A stretch of DNA of 64,000 bases from assembly GCF_002994615.1 (NCBI RefSeq), contig NZ_PVNK01000112.1:1-64000 (forward strand), read 5' to 3'. Position 1 is the first letter of the stretch. The number at the start of each line of letters is the position of its first letter. This document shows, one piece after another, positions 23,417-33,171 of this stretch. The translations under genes were made by a program, and so were the position numbers. The stretch is from Enhygromyxa salina (GTDB lineage Bacteria; Myxococcota_A; Polyangia; Nannocystales; Nannocystaceae). The notes below the pieces were generated by a model. That model saw only the letters and a list, made by a program, of their open reading frames with translations. It searched no databases and was not told the origin of the DNA.

Positions 23417-24328
23417 TCATCCCTTCAGCTTCCCTGCGAGGGCCTGGACCACGACGGGCTTGACCTCGTCGAGTGCGCGCGTGCCGACGACAATACCCCC
23501 GGAAGCTTCAATCGACTCGCGAAGATCCTCGGAGCCGGACCCGCCGACGATCCAGGGCACACCCTGGATCGCGTCGGCGTAACCATCGATCAGCTCACGC
23601 GCACGGTACGCGGGAGGCCCGACGGTGATCGACAGGCCGACGATCGCGGGCTCGATGCTCTCGACCGCGTGGCGGATCGCCGCGGGCGGGGTCTTGGCGC
23701 CGAGCACGACCGGGCGCAGGCCCCACTGGATCAGGCCGAAGGCCACGCCATAGAGGCCCAGATCGTGGTCTTCGTCGGCGAAACAGGCGATGAGCGCGTC
23801 CGGGGCCTCGGTCTCTCGATCGAGCAGCCGCAGGAGGTCGCGGGCGAGGGCCCCGAGCGCCTCGCTCGCCATGTGCTCTTGCGCGACCGAGAAGCTGCCG
23901 TCGTGCCAGCGATCCCCGACCGCGCGCATGGTCGGGCCGATCACCCGCTGGTAGACCTTCGTGGCCGAACCCAGGAACATCGCGGCCCGCACGGCCCGCT
24001 CGACGCCGCGCGGATCAAACTGCTCGAGCGCCGTGAGGATCGCCCCGCAGATGTGCTCGTAGGGGTCGGACTCGACCGGCGCGTCGCGGCCCTCGGCGAT
24101 CCGCTCGACCATCCGCGCCGCCTCGGCCGGCGCCATGCCCTCGTCGCACAGCTCCTTGAGCTTGCGGATCGAGGCCACGTCGTCGTCGCTGAACAGGCGA
24201 TAGGACGACGAGCTGCGCTCGGGCGAAGGGATGCCGTAGCGCCGCTCCCACGCGCGCAAGGTCGCGGCTGGCACCGCGGTCATGTCGGCGACGGTCTGAA
24301 TTCGGTATTTGCCCCTGTGGCTGGGCAT
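23417..24328 (-). CDS. carH: CarH/CarA-type B12-binding MerR repressor (light switch)
   Basis: 303 aa from ATG 24328. The N-terminal MerR helix-turn-helix (YRIQTVADMTAVPAATLRAW) leads to a helical light-sensing module with the Wx9EH motif (Trp141, Glu151, His152) and a cobalamin-binding domain with EDHDLG, where His188 is the expected lower cobalt ligand. In CarH the AdoCbl-bound tetramer represses carotenoid genes in the dark and light breaks it. The complete motif set suggests a functional B12 photoreceptor rather than a B12-independent form. It is divergent from crtI with 81 nt between, the expected operator site. Confidence 0.9.
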   Translation of the reverse strand: MPSHRGKYRIQTVADMTAVPAATLRAWERRYGIPSPERSSSSYRLFSDDDVASIRKLKELCDEGMAPAEAARMVERIAEGRDAPVESDPYEHICGAILTALEQFDPRGVERAVRAAMFLGSATKVYQRVIGPTMRAVGDRWHDGSFSVAQEHMASEALGALARDLLRLLDRETEAPDALIACFADEDHDLGLYGVAFGLIQWGLRPVVLGAKTPPAAIRHAVESIEPAIVGLSITVGPPAYRARELIDGYADAIQGVPWIVGGSGSEDLRESIEASGGIVVGTRALDEVKPVVVQALAGKLKG

Positions 24329-24409
24329 GCGCTCGATCCTGCTGCTACATAATGGAGACCACGAGGGACCAGGCTTGTCAAAGGTTCTCGCCAAGAACGC
24401 CCAGGGATC
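24329..24409. promoter_or_regulatory. carH-crtI divergent control region
   Basis: 81 bp between the two start codons. On the plus strand there is TACATAAT (24346-24353) that could serve as a -10, and an inverted repeat GTTCTCGCCAAGAAC (24384-24398, arms GTTCT/AGAAC). On the minus strand TTGACA (complement of 24375-24380) is a good -35 hexamer, but I cannot find a -10 at proper spacing. A CarH-type repressor is expected to bind here; which sequence is the operator is not shown. Confidence 0.4.
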
Positions 24410-25975
24410 ATGCAAACCTTGAACATCCAGAGTTCACCCTCGACCTCCACGGCTGGCGGCGGGTCTGACACCCCGCACGCGCTGGTGATCGGTAGCGGCT
24501 TTGGCGGTCTGGCCGCCGCGGTCCGGCTCGGCGCCCGTGGCTACCGCGTGACGGTGCTCGAGCGGCGTGACCAGCCGGGCGGGCGGGCCTACGTCTACCG
24601 TCAAGACGGGTTCACCTTCGACGGCGGCCCGACGGTGATCACCGCGCCCTTCTTGCTCGAGGAGCTGTGGGAGCTGTGTGGCAAGCGCATGGCCGACACG
24701 ATCGACATGCGCCCGGTCTCCCCCTTCTATCGGGTCCGCTTTCACGACGGCGAGGTGTTCGACTACCAGGGCGACGCCGAGGTCATGCGCGAGCAGATCC
24801 GCAAGTTCAACCCCGACGACGTCGAGCACTACGAGCGCTTCTTGCGGATGTCCGAGCAGATCTTCGAGGTCGGGTTCGAGCGTCTGTCGCACGTGCCCTT
24901 CGGCAGCATCCTCGACATGCTGAAGATCACCCCGGCGATGATCCGGCTGCAGAGCTACCGGACCGTCTACAACCTCGTCGCCCGCTTCATCGAGGACGAG
25001 CGCCTCCGCCAGGTGTTCTCCTTTCACCCGCTGCTGGTCGGCGGCAACCCGTTCAAGACCACGTCGATCTACACGCTGATCGCGTTCTTGGAGCGCAAGT
25101 GGGGCGTGTTCTTCCCGATCGGCGGGACCGGCACCTTGATCAGGGGACTCGTCGAGCTCGTCGAGGGCCAGGGCGGCGAGGTCCGGCTCGAGACCGAGGT
25201 CGAGGAGGTGCTGGTCGAGCAGGGCCGCGCGGCCGGGGTCCGCCTGAAGTCCGGCGAGCGGATCGACGCCGACATCGTCGTGTCCAACGCCGACTCGGCC
25301 TACCTCTACAAGCACTTGCTGCCCGCGCGCTACCGCAAGCGCTGGACCGACAAGAAGCTCGAGCGCGTGCGCTACTCGATGAGCCTGTTCGTCTGGTACT
25401 TCGGGACCAAGCGCAAGTACGAGGACGTCGCCCACCACACGATCTTGCTCGGGCCGCGCTACAAGGGCCTGCTCGACGACATCTTCGAGCGCAAGGTCCT
25501 GGCCGAGGACTTCTCGCTCTACCTCCACCGCCCGACGGCCACGGACCCGGCCCTGGCGCCCGCGGGCTGCGACGCCTTCTATGTGCTCTCGCCCGTGCCC
25601 CACCTCGACAGCGGGACCGACTGGGAGGCCGAGCGCGAGCGCTACCGGGCCAAGATCTGCGCGTACCTTTCGAGCACGATCATGCCCGGGCTCGAGGACG
25701 AGCTCGCGAGCTCGCACGTGCTCGATCCCCTCGGCTTCGAGCGAGAGCTGCTCTCGCACAAGGGCGCCGCGTTCGGGGTCGAGCCGGTCCTGACCCAAAG
25801 CGCCTACTTTCGGCCGCACAACGAGAGCGAGGAGATCGAGGGCCTGTACCTGGTCGGCGCGGGCACCCACCCGGGCGCGGGCGTGCCCGGGGTCCTGAGC
25901 TCGGCCAAGGTGCTCGACAAGGTCGTCCCCCACGCCGACGCGCTCGTGCATCGCTCAGCTCGATCCGCGCAATGA
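24410..25975 (+). CDS. crtI: Phytoene desaturase CrtI
   Basis: 521 aa. The FAD dinucleotide-binding loop GSGFGGLAAAVRLGARGY starts at residue 28, followed by LERRDQPGGRA, and the C-terminal signature LVGAGTHPGAGVPGVLSSAK is complete. Internal strings GGPTVI, FFPIGGTGTLI and NADSAY are typical of bacterial CrtI. It introduces successive double bonds into phytoene to give zeta-carotene, neurosporene or lycopene; the number of steps cannot be told from sequence. Its stop overlaps crtB (ATGA). It is under the divergent CarH-type regulator. Confidence 0.93.
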   Translation: MQTLNIQSSPSTSTAGGGSDTPHALVIGSGFGGLAAAVRLGARGYRVTVLERRDQPGGRAYVYRQDGFTFDGGPTVITAPFLLEELWELCGKRMADTIDMRPVSPFYRVRFHDGEVFDYQGDAEVMREQIRKFNPDDVEHYERFLRMSEQIFEVGFERLSHVPFGSILDMLKITPAMIRLQSYRTVYNLVARFIEDERLRQVFSFHPLLVGGNPFKTTSIYTLIAFLERKWGVFFPIGGTGTLIRGLVELVEGQGGEVRLETEVEEVLVEQGRAAGVRLKSGERIDADIVVSNADSAYLYKHLLPARYRKRWTDKKLERVRYSMSLFVWYFGTKRKYEDVAHHTILLGPRYKGLLDDIFERKVLAEDFSLYLHRPTATDPALAPAGCDAFYVLSPVPHLDSGTDWEAERERYRAKICAYLSSTIMPGLEDELASSHVLDPLGFERELLSHKGAAFGVEPVLTQSAYFRPHNESEEIEGLYLVGAGTHPGAGVPGVLSSAKVLDKVVPHADALVHRSARSAQ

Positions 25976-27021
25976 CGGGCTCCGACGACGAGGCTCGCTT
26001 CGCGCCCGCGCCGGTCCGCAGCCGCGACTTCGCCCCCGCGAGGGGCTCCCGCGCCGACGCTGACGCTGACGCTGACGCTGACATCGCAGCGTGCAAGCAG
26101 ATCCTGGCCGTGGGCAGCAAGAGCTTCGCGGCCGCGTCGCTGCTCTTGCCCGGGCGCATGCGCGGGCCCGCGGCGGCCTTCTACGCCTTTTGTCGGATCG
26201 CCGACGACCTCGTCGACTTCTCTGACGAGCCCAACGAGGCGGTCACGCAGCTGACCGCCCGCCTCGACCGGATCTACGCGGGCACGCCCGACGACGATCC
26301 GGTCGACCGCGCCTTCGCCCGCGTGGTCCGGGACTTCGCGCTGCCTCGCGCGCTGATCGACGCGCTGATCGAGGGCTTCGAGTGGGACGCGCGAGAGCGC
26401 GACTACGAGACCCTGGCCGAGCTGCTGGCTTACTGCGCGCGGGTGGCCTCGGCGGTCGGCGTGGTCATGACCCTGCTGATGGGCCCCCGCGAGCCGCGGA
26501 CGCTGGCCCGGGCCTGCGACCTCGGGGCCGCGATGCAGCTGACCAACATCTGCCGTGATGTGCTCGAGGACGCCGAGCGCGGGCGGCTCTACCTCCCGGC
26601 CGCGTGGCTGCGCGAGCGCGGGGTCGACCCGGTCGACTTCGTGGCCAGGCCCGGGCACTACGCGGGGGACGCCCGCGTGGCCGAGGTCGTCGAGGCCGTG
26701 CTGCGCGAGGCCGACGAGTACTACCTGCGGGCGGACGCCGGGATCGGGATGCTGCCGCGGGACGCTCGGCCCGCGATCCGTGCGGCGAGCTTGATCTACG
26801 CTGACATCGGCCGGGTGATCCGCGAGCAGGGCTGCGACCCGAGCCGCGGCCGCGCGCACACGAGCAAGGCGCGCAAGCTGTGGCTGCTGATCCGGGCCTG
26901 GGTTTGGCCCACACCCTCGGGCGAGGCGAAGCATGCGGACGCGCCCGTCATCGACGAGTGCGCGTTTTTGATCGAGCCCGTGGTGGATGCACTCCCCGCG
27001 CGATCTGGCGACCACGTGTGA
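25972..27021 (+). CDS. crtB: Phytoene synthase CrtB
   Basis: 349 aa; ATG 25972 overlaps the crtI stop. It joins two GGPP into phytoene. Both Asp-rich motifs are present: CRIADDLVD (Asp78/79/82) and NICRDVLED (Asp196-Asp200), with AERGRLYLP after the second. The N-terminal 36 residues are an unusual extension containing ADADADADAD coded by a 6-bp repeat, which family members lack. The C-terminus after GRAHTSKARKLW is Pro/Ala-rich and variable. It is the last gene of the light-inducible pair. Confidence 0.94.
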   Translation: MTGSDDEARFAPAPVRSRDFAPARGSRADADADADADIAACKQILAVGSKSFAAASLLLPGRMRGPAAAFYAFCRIADDLVDFSDEPNEAVTQLTARLDRIYAGTPDDDPVDRAFARVVRDFALPRALIDALIEGFEWDARERDYETLAELLAYCARVASAVGVVMTLLMGPREPRTLARACDLGAAMQLTNICRDVLEDAERGRLYLPAAWLRERGVDPVDFVARPGHYAGDARVAEVVEAVLREADEYYLRADAGIGMLPRDARPAIRAASLIYADIGRVIREQGCDPSRGRAHTSKARKLWLLIRAWVWPTPSGEAKHADAPVIDECAFLIEPVVDALPARSGDHV

Positions 27022-27249
27022 CACCTCGCGTATCGTCCTGGGCGACCAGGATGAGCAAAGAGCAAATCGGCCCTGCACGAGCCCGCCGGCTCGTCTCGAC
27101 ACAGCGAACGCTCGCAGCCGTGGGCAATGGGAGCTTTCCCATATGGATTCTCGCTAATATGCCCATCTAGTCACAGCTGGCAGGTCCACCCTATCCTCTA
27201 AGTTGTATTTTCAGTGATCTGGCGGATCATTAAATTCTAAACTCGCTTG

Positions 27250-28377
<1,128 letters not shown>

Positions 28378-28403
28378 TGTAGCGACCAACTCGCTGGGGC
28401 CTT

Positions 28404-28463
28404 GGAGCCCGTGGTGCAATGCATCGCGGCTCCTCGCGCCGGATTGTTCACTCGCGCGCGGCC
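28404..28463 (+). mobile_element. Decayed left half of the palindromic element
   Basis: GAGCCCGTGGTGCAATGCAT and the following CTCGCGCCGG match the left half of the 166-bp element with scattered changes; no right half or CTAG end is found. The stop codon of the anti-sigma gene (28448-28450) falls inside this relic. Confidence 0.65.
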
Positions 28464-28873
28464 CGTGCCTGGGCGCGCTCGCGATCGGCCTTGTCCTTGG
28501 CTTCGGCGGCGCTCGGGTCCTTCTCGATCTGGGCGTTCTCTCGCTCGATCTCCAGCATCAAGAAGGTCGCGGCGATCACCATGATCACCAAAATACTCAG
28601 GACCTGGAAGGGCAGCGAGATCAGCGAGAGCGACACGCCCTCGGGCCCGGCCCGGCGGCGGCGCATCTTCTTGGCCAGCTTCTCGTAAAAGTCTGGCGGG
28701 GCCTCGACGTCGGGCAGCTCGCGCACGACCGAGAGCAGCTTCTGCAGATCCTCGACCTCGCGCCGGGCCTCGGGCGAGTCGTCGAGGTACTTCTCGAACG
28801 ACGCCGCGTCGCCGGCCTCGAGCGCATCGTCGAGGTAGGCGGTCATCAGCTCGGCGTTGGAGTCGGCGGCCAT
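28448..28873 (-). CDS. Membrane anti-sigma factor (partner of the ECF at 28973)
   Basis: 141 aa. The N-terminal helices (ELMTAYLDDALEAGDAASFEKYLDDSPEARREVEDL) have the pattern of the anti-sigma domain but lack the HxxxCxxC zinc motif, so this is a zinc-less form. One transmembrane helix (PFQVLSILVIMVIAATFLML) is followed by a short charged tail. It lies 99 nt downstream of the sigma gene on the same strand. It should hold the sigma factor at the inner membrane until a signal releases it. The last codons derive from the palindromic-element relic. Confidence 0.75.
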   Translation of the reverse strand: MAADSNAELMTAYLDDALEAGDAASFEKYLDDSPEARREVEDLQKLLSVVRELPDVEAPPDFYEKLAKKMRRRRAGPEGVSLSLISLPFQVLSILVIMVIAATFLMLEIERENAQIEKDPSAAEAKDKADRERAQARAARE

Positions 28874-28972
28874 GGTCGTGATCGTGATGCTGAACCTAGT
28901 GGTGAATCTGGGGCGCGAGGCGCCCAGGTCAAGGTTAGTCGCAGAACCGGCGGGGTAAAGAGCTTTGTGTGT

Positions 28973-29815
28973 TCACGGCTCCATGTAGGGCTCGAGCCGG
29001 GCTTTGAGGGCGAGGCGGGCGCGGTGGAGGCGGCTCTTGAGCGTGCCCTCTTGGAGGCCGGTGATGTTGAGGATCTCGGCGTAGCTGAGGCCCTGGATGT
29101 CGCGCAGGACGATCAGCAGGCGGTGCTCCGGCTCGAGCTGGGCGATCTCGGCCTGGATCGCGCGCTCGAGCCGGTTGCCGAGGATCGTGGCCTCGGGCCC
29201 GGGGACCACGCTCTGGAGCGAGACGACGGCGCCGCCGTCCTCGCCGCGGGTGTGGGCCGCGGGGGTCTCGTCGATGTCCGACGCGCGGTGGAAGTTGCGA
29301 CCCTTGAGGTACTTGATCCGGTTCTTGCAGGTGTTCGAGGCGATCCGATACAGCCAGGTGTAGAACCGGCCCTCGCCGCGGTAGTTGCCGATCCCGCGAT
29401 AGACCGAGATGAAGACCTCTTGAGCGATGTCCTCGGCCTCCTGGCGGTTTCCGATCATCCGGAACACGAGGCCGAAGATCCGATCTTGGTAGGTGTGGAC
29501 GAGCTCCTGGAAGGCCCGCTCGTCGCCCTGCTTGAGCCGACGGACGAGGCGGCGGTCCTTGGCGTCGCGCGCGGCTCGAGCCTCCTCGGTCTCGGGCTTG
29601 CCGCGGAAGCGCCGCTTCGGCCCTTGTTTGGGGCTGTCCGCCACAGGCTGCGGCGACGCAGCTCCTGCTTCGCTTGCGTCACCGGCCTTGGCGTCGGTGC
29701 GGCTGTCCTCGGCGTTCACTTGCGCGTACACGGTCGCGGGTCGGGCCTGAGTGACACCGTGCCCCAGGTCAGGTTCCCAACGGCCGGAGATTCCGGGCGC
29801 GACAGGGGGGATCAT
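28973..29815 (-). CDS. ECF RNA polymerase sigma factor (RpoE-like)
   Basis: Up to 280 aa from ATG 29815; GTG 29719 is an alternative, as the first 80 residues are a disordered Ala/Asp/Lys-rich extension. Region 2 (AFQELVHTYQDRIFGLVFRMIGNRQEAEDIAQEVFI ... WLYRIASNTCKNRIKYL) and region 4 (LSYAEILNITGLQEGTLKSRL) are complete. The linker contains an unusually long acidic stretch. With the membrane anti-sigma downstream it forms an envelope-stress type module. Autoregulation is likely but no promoter was identified. Confidence 0.87.
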   Translation of the reverse strand: MIPPVAPGISGRWEPDLGHGVTQARPATVYAQVNAEDSRTDAKAGDASEAGAASPQPVADSPKQGPKRRFRGKPETEEARAARDAKDRRLVRRLKQGDERAFQELVHTYQDRIFGLVFRMIGNRQEAEDIAQEVFISVYRGIGNYRGEGRFYTWLYRIASNTCKNRIKYLKGRNFHRASDIDETPAAHTRGEDGGAVVSLQSVVPGPEATILGNRLERAIQAEIAQLEPEHRLLIVLRDIQGLSYAEILNITGLQEGTLKSRLHRARLALKARLEPYMEP

Positions 29816-29875
29816 CCGCGCGAGACGGCTCGGCGGTCAAGCGCGCGCGAGGAATAGTTGTTTTGTGTCGGGCCC

Positions 29876-30790
29876 TCACCCGACCCAGGCGCGGATCAGG
29901 GCTGCGAGCATCCACGCCAGCATGGCCAGGTTCGCCGCCCCAGCGCCGAGCATGACGAAACGGAGGCACTCGCCGCGGTTGCCAGCGTCGGCCGAGCCGA
30001 GCAGGCGCGCAGCGACGAGCACGGGCCAAAGCGGCACGACGATGATCCCCGCGACGGCCCACCACGGCAGCCCCGGGACCACCAGCCAGCCGAAGCCGAT
30101 CGCCACGGCGAGCATCTCGAGCGCGTGGCGGCGGGCGTCGAACTGGCCGTAGCGCACGGCGTAGGTCCGCTTGTTGGCCGCCCGATCCCCGGGGTAGTCG
30201 GGCAGCGAGGTCAAGAGGTTGCCGACGTAGCCAAACAAGAAGCAGGGCAGGAGCCCGAGCCAGGGCAGGCCATCAAACTCCCCGGCTTGGGCGTAGAAGC
30301 CGATGATCGGCAGCACGACCCCGAGACCTAGACCCTGGAGCAGCTCGCCGTGCCCGCGATAGGACATGCGCAGCGGCGCGAAGCTGTAGGCCCACATCAA
30401 GCCCGCGCCGCCGACCACGAGCACGGGCAACCACCACAGCTGATGGATCAAGGCCAGGATCAGCGCGACCACGACCATCGCGCCGAGCATGATCCACGCC
30501 GCCTTGCGCAGGGCCTCGGGCGAGAGCTTGCCCTCCTGGATCACCCGTGAGCCGCCCGACACCACCGAGGGCGAGGGGTTGATCGCGTCGGCCTCGCGGT
30601 CCGCGAAGTCGTTGGCGAACACGACGAAGAGCTGGTTGAGCGCGCCGAGCAGCTGCACGGCGCCGAACAATCGCCACGAGAAGCCCCCGTGGGCCGCGTA
30701 GGCCAGGACCTGGCCAAGGATGAGCGGCACCGCGACGTTGGCGGCAGCCAGCGGTCGGGCAGCCTGGACCCATGCGCCCCAGGGCGACAT
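29876..30790 (-). CDS. UbiA-family prenyltransferase (MenA-like)
   Basis: 304 aa from ATG 30790. An integral membrane protein with about nine helices. Both Asp-rich prenyl-diphosphate motifs of the UbiA family are present: NDFADREAD near residue 58-66 and DYPGDRAANKRT in the second half. The order and the SVVSGGSRVI string after motif 1 resemble MenA (1,4-dihydroxy-2-naphthoate octaprenyltransferase). No other quinone genes are adjacent, so the acceptor is uncertain. It is divergent from the ArsA-like gene with 112 nt between. Confidence 0.82.
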   Translation of the reverse strand: MSPWGAWVQAARPLAAANVAVPLILGQVLAYAAHGGFSWRLFGAVQLLGALNQLFVVFANDFADREADAINPSPSVVSGGSRVIQEGKLSPEALRKAAWIMLGAMVVVALILALIHQLWWLPVLVVGGAGLMWAYSFAPLRMSYRGHGELLQGLGLGVVLPIIGFYAQAGEFDGLPWLGLLPCFLFGYVGNLLTSLPDYPGDRAANKRTYAVRYGQFDARRHALEMLAVAIGFGWLVVPGLPWWAVAGIIVVPLWPVLVAARLLGSADAGNRGECLRFVMLGAGAANLAMLAWMLAALIRAWVG

Positions 30791-30902
30791 CGTGGCCACG
30801 GTAGGCGCGAGTCCAGCGCAGCGCAAGCCAGCCCGCGCCGGAACTCGCAAGCTGGGGGGTGGACGGCGCGCGGACCCTGGGTTACGCAGCTTCGCTCAGG
30901 CC

Positions 30903-31907
30903 GTGCACGTCAGCGCCACATCGCTCCTCGACCGGCGACTCTTGCTGTTCACGGGCAAGGGTGGCGTCGGCAAGACCACCTTGGTCGCGGCCCTCGCCCT
31001 CGAGGCCGCCCGCCGCGGGCGCCGGCCGCTGGTCGTCGAGCTCGGCCACCGCGCGTCGATGGAGGCGGTGTTCGAGGTCGACCACATCGGCTACGAGCCG
31101 CGCGACGTCGGCCGGGGCGTCCACGCGATGAACCTCGACTTCGAGTCCGCGCTCGGCGAGTACTTCGAGGAGCACATCCCGATCAAGCGGGTCGCGCGGA
31201 CGATCATGCGCAACAAGACCCTGCAGAAGTTTTTTCACGCGGCGCCCTCGGTCTCGGAGGTCGCGATCCTGAACAAGCTCAGCGCGCTGGAAAACGCTCG
31301 CGCGCCGGGCGGCAGCACCATGCGCTGGGATCCGATCTTCGTCGACCTCGACGCGACCGGCCACGCGATCATGCTGCTCAACCTGCCCTCGGTCATGGAC
31401 GGGCTGATCGGCGACGGGCCGATGCGGCGCATGGTCGACGGGTTCTCGAGCCTGCTCAGCGATCCGCGTCGGACGATCCTGAGCCTGGTCACGCTGCCCC
31501 TCGAGCTGCCCGCGCAGGAGACCGTCGAGCTCCACCAGCAGCTGACCCGCCACCACGACGTCGCCCTCGGCGTGCTGTTCGTCAACCAGGTCCCGCGCCG
31601 ACCGCTGAGCCCCACCCAGGCCGGGATGCTCGATCGGCTCGAGCACCACGCGCGGGAATTTGGCATCGACACCCTCGTCGACGACGTAGCGATCGCTCGC
31701 CGCGCGATGCGCTATCACGCCAACGCCCGCTCGCAGATCAACCGCCTCCTGCGCGAGGTCGACATGCCGATGGTCGAGCTCCCGAGCGTGGCCGGGCGCG
31801 TGCTCGACCTCGACACGATCGCCGCGATCGGCGAAAAAACCCTCACGCTGCTCGACAGCGGGCAACAGCGCGAAGAGACCAACGTGACGGCAATTCCGCG
31901 CCGTTGA
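30903..31907 (+). CDS. ArsA/GET3-family ATPase, first of two
   Basis: 334 aa from GTG 30903. A deviant Walker A (GKGGVGKTT, 18-26) identifies the ArsA/GET3/MinD-like class. Family members use a nucleotide-driven dimer to move anionic metalloids or tail-anchored membrane proteins. In this copy the segment after Walker A reads VVELGHRASMEAVF, where ArsA proteins have a DPA (A-loop) string, so it has diverged. Cys ligands for arsenite are not visible. It is followed 17 nt later by a more canonical paralog, so the two may form a heterodimer. Confidence 0.8.
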   Translation: MHVSATSLLDRRLLLFTGKGGVGKTTLVAALALEAARRGRRPLVVELGHRASMEAVFEVDHIGYEPRDVGRGVHAMNLDFESALGEYFEEHIPIKRVARTIMRNKTLQKFFHAAPSVSEVAILNKLSALENARAPGGSTMRWDPIFVDLDATGHAIMLLNLPSVMDGLIGDGPMRRMVDGFSSLLSDPRRTILSLVTLPLELPAQETVELHQQLTRHHDVALGVLFVNQVPRRPLSPTQAGMLDRLEHHAREFGIDTLVDDVAIARRAMRYHANARSQINRLLREVDMPMVELPSVAGRVLDLDTIAAIGEKTLTLLDSGQQREETNVTAIPRR

Positions 31908-31924
31908 GGAGCGAGAGCGAGCAG

Positions 31925-33121
31925 GTGAGCGGGATCGACGAGCTACTTGTGCGCCAGCGGCTGCTGATCGCGGTCGGCCCCGGTGGCGTCGGCAAGACCA
32001 CGGTGTCCGCGGCGATCGCCCTGCGCGCGGCGGAGCTCGGGCAGCGGACCCTGGTCCTGACGATCGACCCGGCCAAGCGCCTCGCCGACGCCCTCGGCCT
32101 CAGCGGGCTCGACGACGAGATCCGCGAGGTCCCGACCGACGACCTGAGCAAGCTCGGCGTCGAGGTCCCGGGTCAGCTCTTCGCCGCGATGTTCGACAAC
32201 GCCGCGAGCATGGACTCGCTGATGAGCCGCGTGGCGCCCGACGACGAGACCCGCGACCGGGTCCTGCGCAACCGCGTGTACCGGGCGATGGCCGGGACCC
32301 TGGCCCGCAGCCACGCCTACCTCGCGATGGAGCGGCTCCACGAGGTCATGGCCTCGGGCGACTACGACCTCGTCATCCTCGACACCCCGCCAGCTCGCAA
32401 CGCCCTCGACATCCTCGACGCGCCCTCGCGGCTCGCAACCTTCTTGGAGGAGGGGGTCGTCAAGTGGTTCGTGCGCCAGAACAAGGGCCGCGGGCTCCGG
32501 GCGCGGCTGATGCAGAGCTCCGGGGCCGCGGCGACCAAGCTGTTCGAGGTCGTCGTCGGTCAGGAGCTCGCCCGCGAGACGCTCGCGTTCTTCGAGGCCT
32601 TCTACGGCATGCGCGAGGGCTTCCACGCCCGGGCCTCGGCGATCCAGAAGATCCTCCACGCGCCCGAGACCAGCTTCGTGCTCGTGAGCTCGGCCGACGC
32701 CACCCACCTCGCCGACGCCGAGGCCCTCGCAGCCGGGATCGCGAGCCGCGGCGTGCAGATCGACGTCGCCGTGTTCAACCGCGCCTACGAGCGCCTGACC
32801 CACGCCGACCCCCTAGCGATCGTCAGCTCGGCTGGCGAGCTCGACAGCCCGACCACGATCCGGCTGCTGTTTCGCGACGAGCTCCACCGCCACGAGCGCG
32901 AGGCGATGACCTCGCTCCTGGCCAGCCTCCACGAGGTCCGGACCCGCGCCGCGAACACCAACCTCCGCGCGCTCGAGTCGATCCGCCGCCTCGCCCAGCA
33001 GCTGCCCGAAGACGCGCTCGGGCTGATCATCGCCCGGCTCGACGGCGACATCCGTGATCTGCCGGGCCTCCACACCCTCGGCCCCTACCTCGCGGCCGAG
33101 CGCACGCTGCCGCGGAGCTGA
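31925..33121 (+). CDS. ArsA/GET3-family ATPase, second of two
   Basis: 398 aa from GTG 31925, with GAGGAGC 13 nt upstream. Walker A GPGGVGKTT (18-26), DPAKRLADAL (48-57) and ILDTPPARN (switch/Walker B) are canonical for ArsA-like anion-pump ATPases of bacteria. It is longer than its partner, with a helical insertion (VVKWFVRQNKGRGLRARLMQ) that could form a client-binding groove as in GET3. Adjacent unequal ArsA genes occur in several bacterial phyla, where their client is unknown. No arsenic-resistance gene is nearby. Confidence 0.85.
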   Translation: MSGIDELLVRQRLLIAVGPGGVGKTTVSAAIALRAAELGQRTLVLTIDPAKRLADALGLSGLDDEIREVPTDDLSKLGVEVPGQLFAAMFDNAASMDSLMSRVAPDDETRDRVLRNRVYRAMAGTLARSHAYLAMERLHEVMASGDYDLVILDTPPARNALDILDAPSRLATFLEEGVVKWFVRQNKGRGLRARLMQSSGAAATKLFEVVVGQELARETLAFFEAFYGMREGFHARASAIQKILHAPETSFVLVSSADATHLADAEALAAGIASRGVQIDVAVFNRAYERLTHADPLAIVSSAGELDSPTTIRLLFRDELHRHEREAMTSLLASLHEVRTRAANTNLRALESIRRLAQQLPEDALGLIIARLDGDIRDLPGLHTLGPYLAAERTLPRS

Positions 33122-33171
33122 GCCCGTCTCTTTGGCTGACGCCGGGGCCGGATCGGTCTAACGTGGGCGAC

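Noticed and set aside
24384-24398. Inverted repeat as proven CarH operator
   Set aside because: Only one 15-bp imperfect palindrome in the gap; CarH operators are usually longer with several half sites, so I list it only as a control-region candidate.
27178-27236. Sigma-70 promoter for the Cys-rich lipoprotein
   Set aside because: TTGTAT at 27203 has no good -10 at proper spacing; the region is AT-rich but no promoter could be fixed.
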